In this document: positions 24,201-34,135 of the stretch, one piece after another
Numbering within the stretch: position 1 is the stretch's first letter
Layout: every line of letters begins with the position of its first letter
Origin: Taenia hydatigena
Taxonomy: Eukaryota; Platyhelminthes; Cestoda; Cyclophyllidea; Taeniidae
Assembly (NCBI GenBank): GCA_036345935.2
Contig: JADWOT020000005.1
Span: forward strand, 20,190,369-20,254,368
Length of the DNA stretch: 64,000 nt
Direction: 5' to 3'
The notes under the pieces: generated by a model
Databases searched by the model: none
Seen by the model: only the letters and a program-made list of their open reading frames with translations
What the model was told of the DNA's origin: nothing
Position numbers and translations under genes: made by a program

Positions 24201-27200
24201 GAATAAACCGAAAGTGGAGTCTTTTTTGCGTCGCCTTTCTCTAGGTTCGAATTTTATTCCTCCCTTGACATGGAATTTATTCCATCCCACTTTGTTCCAT
24301 GGCACGATAAACGCTGCGCCCTTTGCTTGCCACCCTAGTCTACGATGCCTGAACTGGATAGGATTATGATCTTCTCTCTGACGATTATTTACTACCGTTC
24401 GTTGAACCCATTGCTTATTCATAGCTGTAAAGTTCAAGATTTCAATTTGCTTGGATCGCTTCTCCTCTTTACTCGTCTTTTCTAGCATTCGGCATCCATG
24501 GAGAGGCCCTTTTCTGAGAACAATCTCTTTCGAGTCTCCGCCTATGGCATCAGTCAATCAGTAAACCTGGCTCAGCTTTCTTCATCTTTCGACTATGTGA
24601 CCATGGGGTACCAGTGTCTGCGTCTGCCGCCTGAAGCAAACAACGAGATCATCTTCTTCACCACACCCTCTGATATTCATGATCCCATCAAACATCGGGA
24701 TGTTCTCGTCTTCAAGTAGGCTTATTGGGTTATGTTATGGGCAGTAAGGCGGGCGTTTATGTCAAAATGGACCTAGTGAGCTTATCAAATTGGCAACACG
24801 TTTGAAAAGGGTGGATGATGCACTCGCTTGAATCTAGAAACGTGGCAGTACAACTGAAGCATCCGGCTGAACTGCAAATTTACATATCTTTATCGTTAAC
24901 CTTCCTTGTCGCGATAACCTTTTAACTCCGGGTCGTTTTTAATCAATCGAGAAATTTGCTTTGTTGCCTAAATTTGCTAACCAAATGCTCGTTTTCAACA
25001 TTGTAACAGGACTATCTGTCCCTTGTGGCTAATTTTGTTATTGGTGTTTCGCTTCAAGCACTCCACGTAGAATGGGTTAAGAATGAAGTTGAAGTCGTCC
25101 TAAGCCTGTCTAGGTCTTTGTTCCGTCTGTATCGCTTACCCTCTCGGGGAGGGGAAGAGTTGGTGGTAGCGGTGAGGTTGGCGGCTTCAGGCAATTCTCT
25201 TGGCCTCTTCTTTGTTTCTTGTCCAAACATATTCCCAGCCATCGTCTTTACTTTCTCACGATCCAGCTAGTGTCCAGTTATTTATGTTTACATCTAATTA
25301 ATGATATTTTAGCACCGAACTATCACTTCCCTAATCATTAGTAGTAGCTTCTCTGCGCGCTTTCCCTGACCAATGCTAAGCATAAGATGTCGTACTTGCC
25401 AAAGCACTGAATTTGTTTGAAATGGAGATCTTTTGGTGCCGAGATGGAGGGATAGAGCGAGAAGAGAAAAACGAAAGGGCATCATCACCTTTCTGTCAGA
25501 TATGCCTATCACCTTGTAATCATTGCCATTGTTAACCACTTTTTATCTAGGATGGAAACATTGTTCCTTTATTTGCGATGATATCGTTGAGGGTTTTTTT
25601 TCGTAGCGGCTGCTTAATGTTCTGCTTGTCATATTCCAGTCCTCTTCAAATGACATCGCACTAGAATACAGCATGCGAGGTTGTCTGAGATACAAATGAC
25701 AGGGGAACTTGACAGGTGATAGGACGGTTGATGAATGCAGATTTCTTCTCCCGTGGTTCGGAAAAACTCGTTCTCCCAATTGAAATCAAGGATGGATAAG
25801 TGATGAACTAGAGTAACTTCTGCTTGTTTTGAATGTGCCATTTTGGACTCATATACTTCAACGGCTAGGTCAAGGACGGACAATGTATAGTCTCATTTCT
25901 TCTTTCACTAAATACTTAAAGAAATGCCTCGGTTCCGGAATTGTTGTCTTTGATTATTCGTCCGTCGCTTTGCAAGAATAGGCCTCCCGTTCCATTTACA
26001 GACTAGTCCTGACAATTTCTGTAGAACCATTTTTCCCACAAACCCTAGAGTTGTATGGGTTTCCTTTTTTTTGTCATATTGCTCTTGAATTGACAAATCT
26101 CCCTCAACGTATTTGAGAAGGGAAGAGGCTAAAATTGTGAGCTACACATGCACACCAACAAGAACACTTTCTTCCACAGGAATCTCCAAAGCACTGTGCT
26201 CATTCCTTCCCTGCAGAGGCGTTTAATGAGCCTGACACCCGGTTTTCAATTCTCTATTTCCCAAAGAGACAGAAAACTTTAGTACTGTGAAGTGCTTTTG
26301 GTGCATTTGAAGGCTCTTCGCTACTTCCCGTCCTGCTTACCTTCTGCAGGTACAAATTACTGTACATTTGTACACGTCGAAAGGAGTGCATTGACCTTCA
26401 TCTTTGTCTTATCCTTGCATGAGTTTCGGTAATGTGCCGCTCTAATCTACACTTCATCTGTCTTCCATCGCGATCAATGCCTATCAATTCTAAAGGGTAG
26501 TTTTGGTCGTCTGGTTGTTACCGCTGTGCTTTAGGAGGCTGGCAACTGGCAGCGAGGCGCACTGCAAGCAGTGCGAGGGCCTTCTTGTACGTCAACGACA
26601 GTAAGCTGGATGTGGGGTAATTGGCGCCTGGGTGCTCCCTTATGTGCTTTCCTGTCAGTGGATTTCTGAGCATTTAGGGGTTGAAGTATAAAACAGACCA
26701 GCTAGACTTTTCCTGCAATCTCTCTAAACTTCCGATTTGGGATGATTTTCCAGTTCTCTGCATCGACTTTCATCGCCTATGAACGGCTGAACATGTCATC
26801 CCCATGCTGTTGCTGCATTTTAAATAAGATCGTCCATTCGATCGGATATCTGAGGGCTCCGAGTTCACGCATTCAGTAACGGGCAACTTCGTCCGTCACT
26901 TTTTTTGCTTTCTTGGTGTGTAGTGATGCCATGATCTCATCCTCTTGTAATCCTACAAATTCAAAGAGACCGATTTAACTTGAACGTCTATCTTGTGTTG
27001 TCGCATTCCGCTTTTCTTGTACCTACACCCTCTGAGTATTTGAAGCTCCTCCCTGTGGTGCTTTTATCCTGCTTCATCTGCCACTTTCTTTCAGAACCGG
27101 TGTTCTTGTCTTCTGGAATGTCTCGAGGTCCGAGGTGAGAATTTTTCCATTTCTCGGTGGTATGGGAGGATGAGACCCTCCAACCGGTGGATTGGCCTGA

Positions 27201-30200
27201 AAGCCAACCTATTTTTACAGAGTGAGGAGATCATTGCCAAAATTCGCAGAGAATGCAACGGGCCTATTGCCCCGGAAGCGGTAGAATTTGAGGAGCTGAT
27301 TTACTCCTTCACCAGGCAAGCCTCTCTTAAAATCTTTTCATTTAAAGTGTTTTACATTTATGAATTCATCACCTCACTCACGTAGACTTGTGTATTGTAA
27401 TCTCTCCCCACTTCTCCCTACGAGGTCTCACAGTTTGATGTGGAAATCTCCTCCAGATCAAGAGAGTGGCTCAGATGGGGTCTTTTCACATTTTAATCCA
27501 CTTTGTATGACTCAGCAAAGAACATCAGAACCCTGTTATCGTCTCCAATTATCTCCAGATCTTGGCACTCAGGCATTAGCGACAGTTGTCAAACCCTTAG
27601 CTTGACCGATTGACTCGTAAAGCCCTTTACGTCTCTTCACTTGGCTTGAAATTTTTGGCCGCGATACTGTAGACTGGTAGAGGTCTTAAGCCTAGCCAAA
27701 CCGCTTACAATGCAATCATCTCAACCCAACGAATAGCGACCCTTTCACCCTTCAAAACAATTCTGACCCACCGCCACGGAACGAGCCATCGGTATTGAGG
27801 CGAGAAGGGCCTAAGAATATGGGCAAGCGTAAAAGCTTGCGTTGATTAGTTGGGCATTAAAACAAACAACGTTTTGTTATCTGGTTCCCATCTTCTGCAT
27901 CAATATACTTTCCAGCACTCCCCGTAGTCACATTTAGCATCGGATTTCGCAAGTCTCCTCATGTGCCGCATTCAACGACGAGATAATCGCTTGAGATAAT
28001 GTGATTCGTGTTACTTGTCTTATCCGTGATGCACATCCTCAATTAGACTAAGAGATTCATGCGGGGGAATAACGTGAAAGCCTGGACCATCTGTCTTGTG
28101 GCCACACCTGATGTAGGTTGGATTGGTTGTTGCTGAACCACGTGACTGGGATACGTCTTCTGTTACAACTTCCCTAGACCTAGTCATCTACCACAACAGC
28201 TGCCATCTTTCTAATGATTGGCATCAGCTTGCACAGAGGTTGAGGTACTGGTGGCGTGAGCGTGGTAGCCGAGTCCCCAGCTAAATATGGCTCTTTGACG
28301 AATAAGAACTGCCTCAATCAGATCGGTCCCTCTTTGCTAGCACACATAATGGGTGGAATATGTGGCTCCAAACACGACACAGGGCGAAATTCCTTATTTA
28401 CAAAGCATAAAACTTCCTTCTCCTTTCTTCTTCTAGTGGACCGACCCGTCTCGACGTTGAAGACATCCGCCTACATGCACTTCCACCGAAATCAGATACT
28501 GCCGAGTCACAGAATGCCTATGAGCGAGCCGTTCAGACCTTGGCCATGGAGAAAATCGCCTTTTCTGACGCTTTAGCTTCATCGGGTAAGGGCTTTTTAC
28601 CGCTCCCTTTCTTTTGTGACTCCAATTCAGCAGCTGGGTCATTTGGATTTACCAGTGCTTTATGTTGAGAGTCATTCTAGTCAAACCGAGGCTTTCAGTT
28701 AGTAAAAGTGAAGGAGAAAAATGTCAAGGTGCAGACACTCCACTAGGTTTTCTCATTATAGGGTCTTCTTCCGTCTTTATGTAACCATTCTAAAGGCTGA
28801 CCCATCTTTAGGTAGACTGCCCATCGTGTAGTATCCTTTCAAAAGATTCATCTTCAATGAGATCTCGTTGCAGTTTATAGTACGATGAAGTGTTTCACGC
28901 ACTAAATGAAAGTTTAAAGGAGTAATCCCTGTGATGGCGGATAGTGGAAACGCAGGTGCCACGTCCGAAGGCTTAAGTGATAGTACGTTTAATTACCTCT
29001 TCCACTGCTTAGCGGCGCAGAGCGACGCGCTTGAAGTCTTTTCACCTTAGGAGATTCTTTCGGGATTAAAGTTGCTCCTTATTACTTGACAACTCAATCT
29101 TGTCATGGTCATCGGAGTAGACCAAAGAATAATCAAGCTGAGGTTGCTATAGCATTCTTCACTCTTAAATGACGAAACGGGACGAAGCAGTGATCATAAG
29201 CGTCTACTGCTGACAACCTCATTTTAATATTTGGAGTTATTTAAGGTTAACTCTTGAGTCCTTGGAAGGGGGCGAGGAGGGAGTGATCTACGTTGATGTT
29301 TATCACTAATCTTTTCAACCACATGCTTCACAGATGACTGATATTGCGGCTCGAAATCACTCTCCAAAGCGCAGTACTGCGTCGAGTTGTCCATGTGGTT
29401 CCACATCAGGACCTCGGTCTGTGTGCATTCATATACAACTCGAATGACATTGTCACGATCTTCCTTCATCTTCCTCTTCTTGGGGCTATTCACTAGACAA
29501 AGACACTCCCCATTTGATATTCTTCTTCCAATCTCACCGAAGCATTAGTCAGCAGAGTTGATGAGTGAATTGGTGAATGCTGACGCTATCGTCTGGTATC
29601 ACCAAAGTTGTAATCGAGGTTCTCCTCTCCTTCGAGACCTCTTGGTGGAAAGCTATCGTGGGTTACCTAGTCGATTCGGTGTCCACAGATTTGTAGACCA
29701 GATCACTGCCATGTGCCGCCTTCAGTGCTGGATGTCGTAGGCGTGAGGTTGAGAAGCGGGGGTAGTCGACCTGGGATCCCAGATCCAGAAGGGGGGAAGT
29801 GCAGGTCCTAATACCACCTTCAAACCTGATCGGCAGTGGGATTAATAGGAAATAACTTGACTTTTCGACTAATCTTATAAACGTTGATTTGAATCTCACG
29901 ATTTGGTTTTTTCAAACCCCGAAATAATGTTAAATCCATTCCATGAGATTGGATGTCACATATACGCGACGCGTATTGTGTAGCAATTTATGATGGTAAC
30001 TAATTTTACCGAATCGTTCGTCATGGTGTAATTTGTCGCGTTTAAAACAGTAAAATTTGTTACCTTTTGTGACGCCTTCCAATTTGCAGACAAAATAACG
30101 GTAACCAACATCTCTTTTCTGGGCTCCCAGTGGTGGGCCAGCCAAACGCTCGTCCTCATATGCGGATATTCACTCAGGTCAACTCTTCCTTACCAATCCA

Positions 30201-31251
30201 TTCGGGGCTGTGTGTTTAGCATACACTGATCCTGGGAACACACATTTGGTTGGAGTGGCACCACTTGCAGATAAGATAAGCGAGACGTTAGCCATCAAAT
30301 CAGCCAGACAGTTAATAAAGACCGTTCCGACCTCACCGCCCCTCAATTGTGACGAATTTGTTGGAGCAAAACAAATCCTTCTGACTAAACCACCACCACG
30401 TTGACCGGAGTCGGAAATACACAAGCTCAATTTCATTTCGTCTCCACAGCCTCAATGCTCCAACGACTCAAACGGTCGTGCCCGCCCCGGGAGACCGGAT
30501 TTTTGTTTATTGTCACGTCACCTACTATTATTTCCCCTTTAGTCAATCAATGCCTCAAGCCCACTTTGCAATTGGTTTGATGTCCTCAAAGGCACCACTC
30601 ATGAACAGATTTCGCTTTTGTTTTCAGTGAAACTTTCCTTGCTGGAGACTAGTTTTGACACGGTAGCCGTGCAAATGCAACCCTGGATTGAAGTAAGCGG
30701 ACTCACAAAACCACTGACCACGCCATCATTTCCGTTATCTCAAGGTCTCTTTCTCCTAGAAAATGCAAACCGGCCTAGGGTTGTTTTTCCCAATGTCGTC
30801 AGTGATTCGAAAAACCGGAGAGCTCTTCACCTTACGGTTAGTGAAATTAATTAACCGACTTCTTTCTACGTAGACACCTCCTCAACATCAGCACAACTAT
30901 TAGCGAGACGCCAGACTTCTACTGGGATCGATCGGAGGTCGAAAAACTCTTCCAGAGCCTCAAAAATGCACTCAGCGTGCGGAGTCGAACTAGAGTGCGT
31001 GTCCTTCTCCTCCAACTTTTATCTTGATGCATGTGCATTCACATTCACTCCTCCACGTACAGATCCTCAACTCGAAGCTAGACACGTGTTGCGAACTGAC
31101 GGAGATTCTAACAAACCATTTGCAAGCAAGACATTCTTCACGGCTGGAATGGATGATCATTGTCCTCATTCTGATTGAAGTCATCTTTGAAGTTCAACGC
31201 AGTCGATTTGGGAAAAAGTCTCAAAACGACCGGAAAAAACAAGATAGGTGA
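21274..31251 (+). CDS. RMND1: RMND1 homolog, mitochondrial DUF155 protein (9 exons, 373 aa)
   Basis: RMND1 is an inner-membrane protein needed for mitochondrial translation. Exons 21274-21429, 24486-24715, 27095-27134, 27221-27315, 28437-28585, 30628-30692, 30760-30836, 30874-30994 and 31063-31251 join in phase to 373 aa (human 449). The N terminus (MALARVSGTVSRHFSTSLL) looks like a mitochondrial presequence. DUF155 landmarks: GVLVFWNV (about residue 130-137), EKIAFSDALASS, GELFTLRHLLNIS, the TPDFYWDR signature (about 283-290), and a C-terminal transmembrane helix in RLEWMIIVLILIEVIFEV (338-355) with a basic tail. The intron after exon 4 starts with GC (CCAG|GCAAGC), the only donor that keeps the frame. 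Introns 1 and 2 are 2.4-3.1 kb; the intron 28586-30627 holds an inverted dispersed repeat. The first exon follows an acceptor-like site at 21221-21222. Additional small exons in intron 1 cannot be excluded. Confidence 0.93.
29662..29845 (-). repeat. dispersed repeat copy inside an RMND1 intron
   Basis: Read on the minus strand, about 180 nt align with 37795-37980 at roughly three identical bases in four, by eye. Both contain CTCAACxTCACG, ACATCCAGxACTGAAGGCG and GATCTGGTxTAC. It lies antisense in the RMND1 intron 28586-30627. The second copy overlaps the first coding exon of the DNLZ gene. Which is the ancestral form, and how many copies exist elsewhere, cannot be seen here. Confidence 0.7.
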
Positions 31252-31300
31252 AGCACCCAGACCACACTTCGACAGAGAACATCTTTTGGAACATTTCTAT

Positions 31301-31306
31301 AATAAA
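31301..31306 (+). promoter_or_regulatory. poly(A) signal AATAAA of RMND1
   Basis: A canonical AATAAA lies 50 nt after the RMND1 stop (31249-31251), before the convergent TBCA gene ends. Confidence 0.65.
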
Positions 31307-31487
31307 TCAGTTTTCATAAACCTTGTCTTTTGCAACCCATAAAGTAGAAACGAGAAGTACTTTCAGTTCTAGGGTGGCGACCAAACACATTTCTTTACAG
31401 TGTATCAAACCTAAACAAAAGCAATTATGCAGGAGGTGGAAGGGAACAGTCTTCGGAGGAAATAAGTTGCAAACTAAATGCAGGTGC

Positions 31488-31899
31488 CTACGTGTCGGGT
31501 TCGGACCTCCCTGAGATGAGATCCTGAGCGCAATGGTATTCTTCATGGCCGCTTAGGTCCTCGCAATCGGCCACGGCTGTTGCCAAAACATCAACAGCTC
31601 TAGCCAATCGACTCGAACAATCTGAGACCATCATTCTGGATTCATCAATAAGTTCGCACTAAGAAGAATATGGAGTAGAAGTGGGGGGATGAAACATACT
31701 GTTTTTTTGATCGTGTATTCATCTGCACCGGAGGCTTTCTTCTCTTCAAGATCTCTTTGAAGGTCAACTAATTCTTCTTCGTATTTAGCTTTATCTTTGG
31801 ATATTCTGCAAAAGTGTTGCAATTTAGCAACTACCTTTTCACGACATTGGTCTTAATCTTGAGTTGACGAAGTCTGGGATCTTGCGCGTTCCCTGCCAT
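31488..31899 (-). CDS. TBCA: tubulin-specific chaperone A (tubulin cofactor A), 3 exons, 113 aa
   Basis: TBCA captures beta-tubulin released from the CCT chaperonin during tubulin heterodimer assembly in the cytosol. Minus-strand exons 31835-31899, 31700-31805 and 31488-31658 give 113 aa (human 108). Landmarks: DPRLRQLKIKTNVVKR at the N terminus, a heptad-rich central helix (YEEELVDLQRDLEEKK), the YTIKK segment, and CELIDESRMM starting the third helix; this is the three-helix-bundle layout of the family. The intron between exons 1 and 2 is only 29 nt (31806-31834) and must be removed because it carries an in-frame TAG. A splice-acceptor-like cctatttttag ends 2 nt before the ATG. Its stop is 237 nt from that of the convergent RMND1. 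The chaperonin subunit CCT5, which acts upstream of TBCA in tubulin folding, lies 7 kb away. Confidence 0.95.
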
Positions 31900-32320
31900 T
31901 ACTAAAAATAGGCGCCGGAGTCTTGAAAGCACCAAATAATAACCAAACGAGCACACGAGAAACGACCCGCGAATAGCAAATGGGAGAGTCATTCACCCGG
32001 TAATGGGGCAAAAAACTAAAGCATGGATCTCGCCTAAAAACAAGCCTTTTTGTAAAACAGATTATGAGAAATTTTTCACTCAAAGTTTTTTTCGCGTCTG
32101 CCATACGCGAACCAAATTTACTATTGCCTACACGCACATTAATTGGTAAAAAAGTTAGTTAGTTTTTAAAGAACCCTCACTAAATATTAAAATTTGATAC
32201 CTTAGCGGTTAGGATTCTCAAAACTCAATGCTCTTTTTACTGATTCTACAGAAGTTTGAAAAACACCACTTCAATCAAAAATCTAAAATTTTTTAAAGAA
32301 AAACAAAGGGAATGCCAGGT

Positions 32321-33220
32321 TGCAGAATTTTGTTTGTATGAACGACCGGTTTCGGTCAAGGTCATGGAGATGGCCGTATTGCCCCAGCTGCGTGGGCTGG
32401 CCTCCGGGCCGTGCCAGCAGCTTATTTCCCTCTGTTCGTTGAACGTATATATTCTGCTCTAGCATTCTGCCTTCTTTTGCCTTCGAAGGAGCCTTGGGAC
32501 GCTACATTGGTGGCAGCAGAAGGCGGGCCCGACTCTATAGGGTTTTTGTCCCGATCTCTACCGCCTGTAGCATGTTGCAGCGGTGCGAAAGAAGTGCATG
32601 TGCTACGTTTGGGCCAAGTACGACGTCCGCCTCAGGCATCCACCCCATCTCTGTGTTCTTCAAGAAGGCTATCAACAACCGAAGCAATGCTAGCCATGGA
32701 TCACCTGGAAAGGTTTCGTTCCGAAGATTCCCCCTAACATACTTGCTTAAGGAGACCCACTTGCTAACGCCTCCCTATGGACATACTGACGGTCGGCAGA
32801 GCCACTTATGCTGAACTCTGTTTCCAAGCCAAACGAAACTCGAAGTCCAATGCACTGTCAAGAGGAATCTCAGACGTTGGTGTCAAGCCTCGCCTCAATC
32901 GCGCCGGATGTCGGCGACTGGCATGGTTAGCTCGTGGGTGCTTCTTGCGGCACTGAGTATGTTGTGATGGCTGACGCGGGAGGTGTACCAAGTGGAGTGT
33001 TGGGGACGACGCTCAAAAGAGGAGTGGGGCAATGTAGCAAATTGTTTGTTTGAGCTATCGGTTTCGGCCAGGGTCACAGAGGTGGCCGTATTTCCCTAGA
33101 CGCGCAGGCTGCCCTTTGGGCCATGCCGGCAACTCATTCCCCTCTGTCTGTTGAATATATATGTTCTGCCCTGGTATTTTGCCTTCTTTTGCCTTCAAGG
33201 GAGCCTCGGGATACCCTGCA
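32321..33220 (+). mobile_element. candidate TRIM-like element: two ~187-bp LTRs around a 526-bp non-coding interior
   Basis: Two direct repeats, 32321-32506 and 33033-33220, about 80% alike by eye, have TG...CA ends (TGTAGC start in the right copy, GCTACA end in the left one) and contain a TATATA segment. Right after the left repeat is TTGGTGGCAGCAGA (32507-32520), resembling a primer-binding site complementary to an initiator-Met tRNA 3' end. A purine run (AAAAGAGGAGTGGGG, about 33015-33029) precedes the right repeat like a polypurine tract. The interior codes for nothing recognisable. This is the layout of a terminal-repeat retrotransposon in miniature, a class known from taeniid tapeworms. 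No clean target-site duplication was found, and two neighbouring solo LTRs would look alike. Confidence 0.5.
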
Positions 33221-33233
33221 GGTATTACTGAAG

Positions 33234-33413
33234 TGCTTTGTTTCTTTAAGCCGCCGCTTCCGGTCAGAGTCGCAGGGGTGGCTGTGTTGCCCTGGCTGCA
33301 CAGGCTGGCCCTCGGGTCATGCTAGCAGCTTGTTTCCCTTTGCCTGTTGAATTTATACATCCTACCCTAGTATCCCGTCTTCCTTTGCCCCAAAGGAGCC
33401 TCGGGACGCCATA
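33234..33413 (+). repeat. solo LTR-like copy of the TRIM family
   Basis: Same family as 33033-33220: it shares the TTCCGGTCAGAGTCGCAG, GGCTGGCCCTCGGG, TTGAATTTATACAT and GGAGCCTCGGGACGCC landmarks in the same order. It begins 13 nt after the preceding copy, and its right end has lost the GCTACA terminus. Confidence 0.7.
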
Positions 33414-33473
33414 ACTACGTTTGACGAATGCATGCTGCGAGGTAGCCTTCATTCACATGAAATGGACAGTGAT

Positions 33474-33658
33474 TGTAGCGCCCTGAGGCTCCCTCGAGGG
33501 CAAAAGAAGGCAGAATACTGGGGTAGAATATATATATTCAAAGAGTAGAGGGGACTAAGCTGCCGGCATGGCCCGGATGCCAACCTACACAGCTAGGGCA
33601 ATATGGCCACAACTGTCCCCTGACCGAAACCGGTAGTAAAAACAAATAAAGTGCTGCG
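33474..33658 (-). repeat. inverted LTR-like copy of the TRIM family
   Basis: Reverse-complement copy of the same repeat: starts TGTAGCGCCCTGAGGCTCCC (complement of the GCTACA end), contains the TATATATATTCAA and GGCATGGCCCGG landmarks, and ends in the complement of the TTTCGGTCAGGGGAC and TTTATTTG start region. It faces the copy at 33234-33413 across about 60 nt. Confidence 0.72.
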
Positions 33659-34135
33659 GCGATTCTATGAAAGATTACTTGACCATGGTTTGTGGCACGG
33701 CAGTCAGACCACAGCAGGTCGAAATAGAGAACGAGTTGTTTTATTGGCCTCACACGACTTTCAATTGGCGTTTTGTACTTTTTGCGTTTAAGTGTCAAAA
33801 TCTGGGGGACAGTGCGGTCCAAATGAGAAAAATTTATGTCACCAAGAATCCTTTTAAAAAATGCTTCGATTATATCGTTTTTTACATGGCAAAATTGGAA
33901 CTTTTGACAGAACTATATTTTACTGCTAGTTTGAATTTAATGTTTAAGCACACAGGATATCATACAACTATCATGACTTTAAATTAAACTTTACCTCGTA
34001 AGAATTTGCGTTTTTTGACAGTGGTGGACAATTAGAACCTTAAAATATGACTTTTTACGTATTGGCATTTGCAGATTTTGTTGCTCTAATTTTAAGGCGG
34101 CTTTGTTAAGTTTGTGTTGCCGTTGTGAAAGTCAA

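Larger units (their letters stand above)
31902..34135. other. intergenic region holding a cluster of LTR/TRIM-like repeats
   Basis: Between TBCA (minus) and the RING E3 ligase (plus). Four copies of a ~185-bp repeat lie at 32321-33658 (annotated separately). Outside them (31902-32320 and 33659-34135) the sequence is AT-rich and I see no gene. A short minus-strand frame starting near 32103 is not supported by similarity. Confidence 0.6.

Noticed and set aside
32020..32110. Minus-strand frame starting MADAKKTLSEK upstream of TBCA
   Set aside because: It has no family similarity and no donor that would splice into TBCA. TBCA already starts 2 nt after an acceptor.
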